Assembly (NCBI GenBank): GCA_016287555.1
Contig: JAEFAK010000015.1
Location: forward strand, 1 to 15,951
Reading direction: 5' to 3'
Source of the DNA: Oscillospiraceae bacterium
GTDB taxonomy: Bacteria > Bacillota > Clostridia > Oscillospirales > Oscillospiraceae
DNA: 15,951 bases
Position numbers and translations under genes: made by a program. Below, piece after piece: positions 6,852-12,841 of the stretch. Each line of letters begins with the position of its first letter. The stretch's first letter is position 1. The notes below the pieces were generated by a model. That model was given only the letters and a program-made list of their open reading frames with translations. It was not told where the DNA came from and did no database searches.

Positions 6852-7115
6852 TTATATAAGCTCGATGCCTCCGTTTTCCTCCGCGGAATCGAGAAATACC
6901 TGCATGAGGGAGACGGCGTATCTGCCGAGCTTCCCGAGCGCCCAGGGCCACTCGAGCCTTATCCTGCACGGCGGCAGCTCCGTCAGGCAGTCATGGAGCG
7001 CGTCGAGATTCCTTCCGTAGTATCCGGGGAAAGCGAAGACCTCGGCGAGGTGGTCGTGGGCCTCGGCTCTGGAGGTCATCTTGCGGCAGTCGAGCACGTA
7101 TTCCTTTACTTCCAT
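6852..7115 (-). CDS. Barstar-family ribonuclease inhibitor, 87 aa
   Basis: Barstar binds barnase-type RNases in the cytoplasm and blocks their active site. The core motif GYYGRNLDALHDCL (31-44) corresponds to YYGENLDALWDCL of Bacillus barstar. The barnase-contacting residues map to Tyr32, Asp38 and Asp42 here; Trp38 of barstar is His41 and Glu76 is Asp76. The length (87 against about 90) is typical and there is no signal peptide, as expected for a cytoplasmic inhibitor. The start at 7115 has GGAGGAGGG upstream. The first 10 bases overlap the end of the barnase-domain gene, so inhibitor translation is coupled to that of the toxin. Confidence 0.93.
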   Translation of the reverse strand: MEVKEYVLDCRKMTSRAEAHDHLAEVFAFPGYYGRNLDALHDCLTELPPCRIRLEWPWALGKLGRYAVSLMQVFLDSAEENGGIELI

Positions 7116-7756
7116 TCTATCTTTCCCTCCTCCGTCACGACGAGCTGTCTGAAGCTCTCGTAGTGGTCGTCGGTATAGTAGAACAGGCCGTCGCTGGAGA
7201 ATATGAGGCGTCTGGCGCCGCGGCTGTTTCTCCCGTTGGTATCTATATCGCACTCTGTCCACCTGCGGCCCTTGGCCTTCGGGAGCTGGCCCTCATAGTT
7301 GCCGAAGTAATCCCCGCCGATGGCGGCTCCTTCCCGGAACTGCTCGGGCGTGCCGCCGGTCCAGCCGAGATCGCGGGCCTCGTCCTTCGTGATGTAGTTG
7401 GGCGGAAGCTCTCCGAACTCGTGTATATAGAGAGCGACGCTCTCCACGTCGTAGTAGAACCCGTCCCTGTCGAGCTTCGGGCCCGCGTCCGGAGTTTCCT
7501 CCGGCGTGGGTTCCGGCGTCTGAGCAGGCGTCGGCTCCGGGCTCGGCTCAGCCGTCGGCTCGGAAGACGGCTCCGGCGCTCCGTCCGGGGAAGGGGCGGC
7601 CGTCGGAATGACGACAGGCGCGGCGGTCGGCTCATCGATGACGTTTATATCTATCTCCGGGATGTCCGGCGGCGGCGCGGAGCCGCAGGCCGAGGCGAGC
7701 GTCAGGAGCAGCGCGACGGCAAGAAGCAGCGCTCCGAGTTTAAGATATCTTTTCAT
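7106..7756 (-). CDS. Lipoprotein with C-terminal barnase ribonuclease domain, 216 aa
   Basis: The product starts with a lipoprotein signal (lipobox LASAC, lipidated Cys24), continues with a Pro/Glu/Thr-rich linker (28-92, with repeated PEPTP units) and ends in a barnase domain (about 98-206). Barnases are guanine-preferring endoribonucleases. The catalytic set is complete when aligned by eye with Bacillus barnase: Lys27 is Lys124 (NYITKDEA), Glu73 is Glu168 (WTECDI), Arg83 is Arg179, Arg87 is Arg183 and His102 is His198 (DDHYESF). IGGDYFGNYEGQLP matches IGGDIFSNREGKLP. One residue is inserted before Arg179. The lipid anchor is unlike the freely secreted Bacillus enzyme. GAGG precedes the ATG. 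The barstar gene overlaps the 3' end and an unknown lipoprotein gene lies 21 bases upstream. Confidence 0.93.
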   Translation of the reverse strand: MKRYLKLGALLLAVALLLTLASACGSAPPPDIPEIDINVIDEPTAAPVVIPTAAPSPDGAPEPSSEPTAEPSPEPTPAQTPEPTPEETPDAGPKLDRDGFYYDVESVALYIHEFGELPPNYITKDEARDLGWTGGTPEQFREGAAIGGDYFGNYEGQLPKAKGRRWTECDIDTNGRNSRGARRLIFSSDGLFYYTDDHYESFRQLVVTEEGKIEWK

Positions 7757-7777
7757 GTTCTGTCCTCTTTCGTCGTA

Positions 7778-8500
7778 TTACCAGTCCGGAATGCCGCGGC
7801 CTATCTCCACGGTGCCGGCCGAGTAAAGCATCTCGAGCACGTACGCGCCCTTGTATCCCTCGTAGACCCGGATGCCCATGATCTCCTCGGAACTGCGCCC
7901 GGCGTAGCCGTCTGCTTCGGCGAGCCTCACGAGTTCGTCGAAATCCTGCGGGGTGCGCCCGACGAGTGTCACGTTGTATCCGTCCGTCGCCTCGGTCACG
8001 AAGTCTCCCTCGCGCAGTCCGTCCGGGAACAGGAACTCGTATTCCTCCGGGAGGAAATCCACCGTCTCGCCATACTCGCCCGGCGCGTGACCGATGTCCA
8101 GTTCCATGCCCTGCAGTCCGGACAGTATCGCGCCGATGTCGCCGTTCTGCTCGTCGATCCATTCCTCGAGCTCCTCCGGCGTCATGAGCTTCGGATCCGG
8201 CGTCTCACCGGCGGGAGCCGTCTCCTCCGGCGGAGGAGCCTCATCGGGCGCCGCGGAAGGCTCGGGGGGCGCTTCAGGCGTCGGCTCGGGCGTTTTATCC
8301 GGAGGCTCGGTCGGCTTCGCCGTTCCGGCGGGAGCGGAAGGCGCGGCGGCCGGCTCATCCGGCGCTTCACTGTGCGGAGCGGCGGGAGTCCCGGCCGGCG
8401 CTTCGCTCTGAGGCGCGGTGAGCTTGACGCTGCATGCCGCGAAGGTCAGCGTCAGCGCCGCGGCAAGGATGAGCACTAATACCGTTACTGGTCTTTTCAT
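7778..8500 (-). CDS. Lipoprotein of unknown function upstream of the barnase gene, 240 aa
   Basis: The protein has a lipoprotein signal with lipobox TFAAC (Cys23), then a long Pro/Ala/Glu/Thr linker (about 28-104) and a C-terminal domain (105-240) that I do not recognise. The domain begins with the helix PEELEEWIDEQNGDIGAIL, continues through acidic, Gly-rich segments and ends GIPDW. Only 21 bases separate it from the barnase gene and no promoter is seen between, so they are probably one transcript. The anchor-linker-domain layout is the same in both, but the signal peptides and domains are not similar. AAGGAGG precedes the ATG by six bases. It could be an accessory to the RNase or simply a neighbour. 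Confidence 0.82.
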   Translation of the reverse strand: MKRPVTVLVLILAAALTLTFAACSVKLTAPQSEAPAGTPAAPHSEAPDEPAAAPSAPAGTAKPTEPPDKTPEPTPEAPPEPSAAPDEAPPPEETAPAGETPDPKLMTPEELEEWIDEQNGDIGAILSGLQGMELDIGHAPGEYGETVDFLPEEYEFLFPDGLREGDFVTEATDGYNVTLVGRTPQDFDELVRLAEADGYAGRSSEEIMGIRVYEGYKGAYVLEMLYSAGTVEIGRGIPDW

Positions 8501-8544
8501 TGCGTTCCTCCTTTTTTGCGGAACGGAACAGGCTTACGCAAGCA

Positions 8545-8553
8545 ATAATAACA
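8545..8553 (-). promoter_or_regulatory. Candidate extended -10 promoter of the lipoprotein–barnase–barstar unit
   Basis: On the minus strand TG-T-TATTAT (8553 to 8545) matches an extended -10 element, about 45 bases before the lipoprotein start. The -35 position (TACCAT) is poor, which would be tolerated by an extended -10. The surrounding region is locally AT-rich. Confidence 0.4.
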
Positions 8554-8584
8554 CATTTTTCTTTGAAATGGTATACCGTAAGGA

Positions 8585-8615
8585 CGAAAACCCCGCCGAA
8601 CGGGCGGGGTTTTCG
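8585..8615. terminator. Intrinsic terminator of the UGSC-like gene
   Basis: A perfect 13-bp stem (8585-8597 with 8603-8615) with a CCCCGCC/GGCGGGG core flanked by AAAA and TTTT closes a five-base loop. It lies 41 bases past the stop of the minus-strand gene ending at 8656 and shields the downstream toxin unit from read-through. The A/T flanks would let it work on both strands. Confidence 0.88.
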
Positions 8616-8655
8616 AAACGGTTAACATAATGTCAGTACAGCCTTCGTATCAATT

Positions 8656-10458
8656 CTATCTTCCGGCCTTCGTCAGCGTCGCGCCGGTTATCTTCCTGAG
8701 GAAGAACGGGACCTTCGACGGGTTCTTGATCTGCACGGGCGCCGCCATGCCGCCGTAGCTGCCTATGCTGTATAGGCCCACGGTCTGGCCGTGCAGCGGG
8801 CCGGCCACGAGGACGGCGAGGCGGTTGGTGTCGAAGATTGGTATCATGCCGCCGGGCCTGCAGTCGTCCTCCGTCAGGTACGGGATGCGGCCGCTCCTGG
8901 CGAGCTCGAGCACGCTCGCCTGCAGCGCTTCGCCCAGCTCGTCCCACGGGAAGCGGTTGTGCCCGGCTATGTACTCGGCGAGGGTGTCCCTGGTCCAGCC
9001 GTTGGCCGCCAGCTCCCTGGCGAGTCCCGGATAGAGGACGAGGATGTAATTGCGGTGGCTGATGAGCGGAAGGGCGTTCTGCCGCGCCTCGTTGGCGCCG
9101 AGCTTGTGTATGTCGTGCACGGCGCGGGCAGCGTTTTCGAGGTTTGACGGGAGCTCGCCGACGGCTCTGTCGGCTATCCTCTTAAGGTCCTTCTCGAGTC
9201 CGTCGGTCCACGCGCAGGAGGGCAGGTACTCTATCTCGAATGGCCAGTTGCCGTCTATCTGGAGTATCTCGTCTATCATGACGGTGCTGTCTTCCGGAGC
9301 GTAGCCCATGGTCTCGTGGAAGGGCTTCCACGGGGAGAGGTCCCCGCTCTCGGTGAAGGTCAGGTTGCAGTATCTGGAGGGGTTGCCCTTCATGCCGCCG
9401 TCGATCTGGAAATCCATGTGGCCGAGGTTTATGCAGCAGAGGCTCACGGCGCGGCCTATGGTGCTGTTGGCGCGGTTTCCGGGTCCGAGGTAGCCGAAGC
9501 CGGAATTCATGCCTATCTCCTTGGCTATGGGGCCGCTGACCTCTATGAGCAGGTTGGTGGAGCAGACGGTCGCTATGACGTGGAAGGCTCCGAAGTGCTG
9601 GTCGCAGAGCATCTCCACCGTCGTTATGATGACAGGCAGATACTCGGGCTTCGCGCCTGCCATGACGGCGTTGGCCGCTATCTTCTCGACGGTGACTATG
9701 CCGTAGCCGGGAGTCATGTTGCCCTCTATGACTTCGGCGGGGTCGCGGCTCGTGCCGGCGAGCATCTTCCTGACGGCCTCCGGCGTCGGCGGGGCGACGG
9801 CCATGCCGTCGGTGTAGCCCTTCTCGAAGAAGTACTCCTGGAACTTCGCGAACGCGTCCTCGTAGTCCTCGCCCTCGAAGAAGAGGTTGCTCCCGTCGAA
9901 TTCGACCTTTACCGGGTTCTTCTCCTCCTCGGTCAGCGGGGCGGTGAGAGCCTTCTCTATGTCCTCGACGCTCTCCTCGGCGAGCTTGGCGAAGAGCTCG
10001 GTCTCCGTCTCGCCGGGCCACCTCTCGCTGGGGACCTTGAGCATCCTGAGGCCGGGAAGGCCGAAAACTTTCGTGTTGCGCTTGGTCTGGCCGTAGAGGT
10101 TGTCTCCGACGCAGAGATGCACGCCGGGTATGCCGCCCTTTTCGAAGGTTATGGCGGGCTCGGTGTTGAAGGCGGCGGTGTTCCTCACGCCGTAGATGAA
10201 CGTGTCGTAGCCCTTGAGCTGTCCGAGCGTGATCATCGGGTTGAAGACGAAGCCCTGGATGATGTCGACGTCCGAGGCCGGATGGCGCTTCTTCATGAGC
10301 TTCTGCAGCTCGAGCAGGTAATGGCAGCCGTCGGGTTTTTCGGAGACGATGGCTATGCGCTTGCCGTCGAGCGTCTCCGGGCGCGGCGCGGTCAGCCCCT
10401 GCGGCTCCTGGATCATCTGGGCGTTGCGGGGATTGAGCACTTCAAGAACGTATCCCAT
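8656..10458 (-). CDS. UGSC-like two-part protein lacking the UGSC residues, 600 aa
   Basis: The N-terminal part (about 30-175) resembles the UGSC family of (seleno)proteins: a beta-alpha segment ending GYDTFIYG, then the motif site, then AITFEKGGIPGVHL. Where those proteins carry U-G-S-C, this one reads V-R-N-T (residues 91-94), so the selenocysteine/cysteine pair is absent. The C-terminal part (about 205-600) has YTDGMAVAPPTPEAVRKML, TVEKIAANAVMAGAKPEYLP and NSGFGYLGPGNRANSTIGRA; from memory this domain is often encoded by a separate gene beside UGSC genes. The reaction is unknown. GAGAGGAG precedes the ATG at 10458 by seven bases; an upstream in-frame ATG at 10521 lies inside the promoter and is rejected. 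It appears to be a one-gene unit. Confidence 0.75.
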   Translation of the reverse strand: MGYVLEVLNPRNAQMIQEPQGLTAPRPETLDGKRIAIVSEKPDGCHYLLELQKLMKKRHPASDVDIIQGFVFNPMITLGQLKGYDTFIYGVRNTAAFNTEPAITFEKGGIPGVHLCVGDNLYGQTKRNTKVFGLPGLRMLKVPSERWPGETETELFAKLAEESVEDIEKALTAPLTEEEKNPVKVEFDGSNLFFEGEDYEDAFAKFQEYFFEKGYTDGMAVAPPTPEAVRKMLAGTSRDPAEVIEGNMTPGYGIVTVEKIAANAVMAGAKPEYLPVIITTVEMLCDQHFGAFHVIATVCSTNLLIEVSGPIAKEIGMNSGFGYLGPGNRANSTIGRAVSLCCINLGHMDFQIDGGMKGNPSRYCNLTFTESGDLSPWKPFHETMGYAPEDSTVMIDEILQIDGNWPFEIEYLPSCAWTDGLEKDLKRIADRAVGELPSNLENAARAVHDIHKLGANEARQNALPLISHRNYILVLYPGLARELAANGWTRDTLAEYIAGHNRFPWDELGEALQASVLELARSGRIPYLTEDDCRPGGMIPIFDTNRLAVLVAGPLHGQTVGLYSIGSYGGMAAPVQIKNPSKVPFFLRKITGATLTKAGR

Positions 10459-10492
10459 AAACAGACTCCTCTCATGGCGTTGTTTTTGTTTT

Positions 10493-10521
10493 ATTATACC
10501 GCTCGCGGAAGCCCGATGCAA
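10493..10521 (-). promoter_or_regulatory. Sigma-A promoter of the UGSC-like gene
   Basis: On the minus strand TTGCAT (10521-10516) and perfect TATAAT (10498-10493) are separated by 17 bases. The -35 begins just past the T-run of the preceding terminator. Confidence 0.85.
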
Positions 10522-10522
10522 T

Positions 10523-10551
10523 AAAAAAAGGACGGGTCTTCCGGCCCGTCC
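10523..10551 (-). terminator. Intrinsic terminator of the hydrolase–PQ-loop unit
   Basis: On the minus strand GGACGGG (10551-10545) pairs with CCCGTCC (10536-10530), followed by seven T's (10529-10523). It lies 19 bases after the stop at 10571. Confidence 0.9.
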
Positions 10552-10570
10552 CGAACTGTATCAGGGGATA

Positions 10571-10873
10571 TCATTCGCCCGTCTTAGCCGCCGCTTCCCT
10601 GTCCAGCCGCAGATTGCGGAACCAGACGAGGATGCCCAGCGTCACGATGACGGCGTTGAGGATGTAGAAAAACCAGACGTAGCCCGGCGTTGCAATGCCG
10701 CGGTGCAGCTTGATCACCTTGCTGGCAATGCCGAAAAGATATCCGGCGAGGATCAGGAAATAAAACGGGACGCTGATCCCCTTGGTGGTGCGCGCCTTCC
10801 ATGCCTTCCAGATGTTCAGCGGCCAGCTGACCCCGAAGCAGACTATCATTAAAAGCTCGAATACATCGGCCAT
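10571..10873 (-). CDS. PQ-loop/SemiSWEET-like small membrane protein, 100 aa
   Basis: Three membrane helices (about 3-20, 34-53 and 64-85) in a protein of 100 residues match the single three-helix unit of SemiSWEET and related PQ-loop transporters, which work as dimers. The conserved helix-1 proline followed by a basic segment is visible (SWPLNIWKAWKARTTKGISV), with TTKGIS as a family-like loop, then GYLFGIASKV in helix 2. The glutamine of the usual PQ pair is Leu19 here. The substrate cannot be read from sequence. GGAGGG precedes the ATG by seven bases. It follows the alpha/beta hydrolase gene by 29 bases and shares its promoter and terminator. Confidence 0.68.
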   Translation of the reverse strand: MADVFELLMIVCFGVSWPLNIWKAWKARTTKGISVPFYFLILAGYLFGIASKVIKLHRGIATPGYVWFFYILNAVIVTLGILVWFRNLRLDREAAAKTGE

Positions 10874-10902
10874 GTCAAAGCCCTCCGTTTTACCTGTGTG
10901 CG

Positions 10903-11703
10903 TTATTCAGCCAGAAACGCCCTCACGCGGGCGATGAAATCTTCCTCGAACTCCAGAGGCAGCATGTGGCCGCCCGGGAATTCCGCATATTCCGCGCCGG
11001 GTATGCCTTCCGCGATCTCAATGCCGAACGCGCGGGGGTTTATCCTGTCGTATGTGCCGGATACGACCAGCGCCGGGCAGGATACTTTCCCGAGGTCCGG
11101 GCGCAGGTCGAAGCCCCTGAGCGCGTCGTTGACAGCCGCGGTCTCCTCCGGCGTCAAGGCGACGACGTTCTCTCCCGTCATTTTCGTTCTCGGGGTGAGC
11201 GCGGCAAGCCTTTCGGGCGTGATGTCCGGAGACCAGAGCGCGCCGTTGAGTACACGCGACCGGAGCTCCGGCGGCGACGTCATGGTAAGGCCCGCTTCCT
11301 TCAGCAGCCGCTGATAGGACGAGCCGCTGCCGTCGTCGTACGCCTTCGGCGTGACGAGGACGAGCTTTCCGACCTTTCCCGGGGCGAGCTCCGCCGCCTG
11401 CAGGGCGATATACGAGCCCATGGACTGGCCGAGGACGGCGGCTTTCTCATATCCGAGGACTTCGATAAGGGCCAGCAGGTCCCGCCCGTGGTCGGCGAGA
11501 GTATATCCCGCGGGGTGATCCGTCTGGCCGTGGCCGCGGCAGTCGTAGGTCACGACGAAGTATCTGTCCGCAAGCCTCCGCGCCATGCCCTCCATGGTCA
11601 TGCGCTGGCCCGTCAGGCCGTGGACGAGAAAGAGCGGCTCTGCGTTCATGCTGCCGAAGGTGTCGAATGCGATGCGTATCCCGTTGGCGCGAACGTACGG
11701 CAT
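10903..11703 (-). CDS. Alpha/beta-fold hydrolase, 266 aa
   Basis: The sequence has the standard alpha/beta hydrolase layout: oxyanion segment LVHGLTG (26-32), CRGHGQTDHP (55-64), nucleophile elbow GQSMG with Ser94, acid Asp219 in VVSGTYDRINPR, and His246 in FPGGHMLPLEF. The length suits a single-domain cytoplasmic esterase, lactonase or C-C hydrolase; the lid region (about 125-195) gives no specific substrate. No signal peptide is present. GGAGGG lies five bases before the ATG at 11703. It is the first gene of a two-gene unit with the PQ-loop protein, driven by a full-consensus promoter. Confidence 0.9.
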   Translation of the reverse strand: MPYVRANGIRIAFDTFGSMNAEPLFLVHGLTGQRMTMEGMARRLADRYFVVTYDCRGHGQTDHPAGYTLADHGRDLLALIEVLGYEKAAVLGQSMGSYIALQAAELAPGKVGKLVLVTPKAYDDGSGSSYQRLLKEAGLTMTSPPELRSRVLNGALWSPDITPERLAALTPRTKMTGENVVALTPEETAAVNDALRGFDLRPDLGKVSCPALVVSGTYDRINPRAFGIEIAEGIPGAEYAEFPGGHMLPLEFEEDFIARVRAFLAE

Positions 11704-11731
11704 GGTATCCCTCCAGTTTCAGGATGATAAG

Positions 11732-11760
11732 ATTATAATACCCGCGTCCCGCATTGTCAA
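11732..11760 (-). promoter_or_regulatory. Full-consensus sigma-A promoter of the hydrolase unit
   Basis: On the minus strand TTGACA (11760-11755) and TATAAT (11737-11732) are separated by exactly 17 bases, which is 12 of 12 consensus positions. It begins directly downstream of the terminator of the nitroreductase gene. Expression would be expected to be strong and constitutive unless repressed. Confidence 0.92.
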
Positions 11761-11768
11761 AAAGACGG

Positions 11769-11796
11769 AAAAGAGACCCGGACCGATCCGGGTCTC
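11769..11796 (-). terminator. Intrinsic terminator of the ferredoxin–nitroreductase gene
   Basis: A perfect 10-bp stem (GAGACCCGGA, 11773-11782, with 11787-11796) with a four-base loop is followed on the minus strand by TTTT. It lies 19 bases after the stop at 11816. Confidence 0.9.
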
Positions 11797-11815
11797 ACGC
11801 TGCAGCTCGCGCCGT

Positions 11816-12589
11816 TCAGAGCGTTTTGAGTTTAAGGGGCTTTCTCGGAACGATGCGCTTATACTCCACGGCCGGATAGCCTATGACCATGCACGTGACG
11901 GCTCTGTGGCCTTCCGGAAGGTCGAGCAGCTCCCTGAGCTCCGCGCTGACCGCGGCGCATTCCCTGAAAAAGCCGCTGTAAAGGACGCCGAGGCCAAGGC
12001 TCTCCGCCATCAGCTCCATATAGGAGCTCGCGAGCGCGGGATTGACGTCGTCCGGCCCGGACACCACGACGACGAGAGGCGCGCCCTTGAAGAAGAAGTC
12101 GTCCGTCACCTCGACGCCGATACGCTTCAGGAACGCCGCGGGACCCGCGTCGAGGGCGCTGCCGTCCCTGAAAATGCCGACGCAGAGAGCTTCTGCCTCG
12201 GCCTGTCTGCTTCCGAGCACCGTGAAGGCGACGTTCTGGAAATTGCCTCCGGTCGGGCTGTATCTGCCCGCCTCGAGGATCTTTCGCAGCTCCTCTTCCT
12301 CAACGGGCCGCTCCGTGAAATGGCGTACGGTCCTTCTGCTGCGCATGGCGGCGAGGAGAGTATCGCTGCCGACAGCGGTCATCGGCACGGCAGGCTCGTC
12401 GGCGCAGTTGTAGCCCGCCATGGTCACCGCCCCCTGCGGACAGACGGCAAAGCAGTGCCCGCACTCGATGCAGGCGGGCCTGGCGAAACGGGCCTTCCCG
12501 TTTTCGACGGTCAGGCAGCCGTTGGGGCAGTCGAAGGCGCAGAGCGAGCACCCCGTGCATTTTTCTTCGTTTATGATTATCTTATCCAT
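11816..12589 (-). CDS. Ferredoxin–nitroreductase fusion protein, 257 aa
   Basis: The N-terminal part (1-55) is a 2[4Fe-4S] ferredoxin with CTGCSLCAFDCP (Cys11, 14, 17, 21) and CIECGHCFAVCP (Cys40, 43, 46, 50). The rest is an FMN-binding nitroreductase domain: RSRRTVRHF near its start, SPTGGNFQNV in the flavin site, then a C-terminal GLGVLYSGFF and VIGYP. Such fusions are common in anaerobes and are thought to pass electrons from ferredoxin to a flavin that reduces nitro, quinone or similar compounds; the natural substrate is unknown. The ATG at 12589 has GGAGG six bases upstream, whereas an in-frame ATG at 12640 lies at the promoter and lacks one. It is a one-gene unit. Confidence 0.93.
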   Translation of the reverse strand: MDKIIINEEKCTGCSLCAFDCPNGCLTVENGKARFARPACIECGHCFAVCPQGAVTMAGYNCADEPAVPMTAVGSDTLLAAMRSRRTVRHFTERPVEEEELRKILEAGRYSPTGGNFQNVAFTVLGSRQAEAEALCVGIFRDGSALDAGPAAFLKRIGVEVTDDFFFKGAPLVVVVSGPDDVNPALASSYMELMAESLGLGVLYSGFFRECAAVSAELRELLDLPEGHRAVTCMVIGYPAVEYKRIVPRKPLKLKTL

Positions 12590-12640
12590 GTCGTACCTCC
12601 CGGGCGTCGTCCCGTCGGCCGGGTCCGGCCGTTTTTTCAT

Positions 12641-12669
12641 ATTTTACCATATGATGCCCCGGCCGGCAA
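12641..12669 (-). promoter_or_regulatory. Sigma-A-type promoter of the ferredoxin–nitroreductase gene
   Basis: On the minus strand TTGCCG (12669-12664) and TAAAAT (12646-12641) are separated by 17 bases. The predicted leader is about 45 bases and very GC-rich. Confidence 0.7.
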
Positions 12670-12702
12670 GTACGCGCGCATGCTCCCGCCGAAGCGGAGC
12701 AC

Positions 12703-12734
12703 AAAAAAAGACCCCGTCTTCCGACGAGGTCTTT
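12703..12734 (-). terminator. Intrinsic terminator of the sigma-factor/ABC operon
   Basis: On the minus strand AAAGACC-T-CGTC pairs with GACG-G-GGTCTTT (one mismatch, four-base loop) and is followed by a run of T's (12709-12703). It lies about 107 bases past the stop of the permease gene, beyond the GGGGGTGCA repeats. Confidence 0.85.
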
Positions 12735-12768
12735 GGAAAAGGAATCATATTTGGATAGAATTTCGGCA

Positions 12769-12821
12769 GGGGGGTGCAAAGCAAACGTTAGGGGGGTGCA
12801 TTTTGGCCCCGAGGGGGTGCA
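12769..12821. repeat. Three spaced GGGGG(G)TGCA repeats
   Basis: Copies lie at 12769-12778, 12791-12800 and 12813-12821, with the shared TGCA spaced 22 and 21 bases apart. They lie between the permease stop (12842) and the operon terminator. Regularly spaced short repeats ending in TGCA recall the multiple terminal repeats of IS21-type elements, but no transposase or matching second end is in the window. They could also be binding sites for a protein. Confidence 0.6.
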
Positions 12822-12841
12822 CCGCCTGTTCACTCTCATGC

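Noticed and set aside
7500..7600. A DNA tandem repeat in the barnase gene
   Set aside because: The repetition is of PEPTP-type linker codons with varying bases, and similar linkers occur in several proteins here, so it is a protein linker and not a separate repeat element.
7163..8479. A 438-codon plus-strand open frame
   Set aside because: It is antisense to the barnase lipoprotein and the upstream lipoprotein; the Arg/Gly-rich stretches mirror the Pro/Glu linkers.
8656..10458. A selenoprotein with an in-frame UGA
   Set aside because: The reading frame is open throughout with no internal TGA, and the UGSC positions read V-R-N-T, so no selenocysteine is encoded in this gene.
9316..10524. A 402-codon plus-strand open frame
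   Set aside because: It is antisense to the UGSC-like gene, which has a promoter, ribosome binding site and terminator in the right places.
12769..12821. A CRISPR array
   Set aside because: The repeated unit is only about 9-10 bases with 12-base gaps and three copies, which is too short for CRISPR repeats and spacers, and no cas gene is present.
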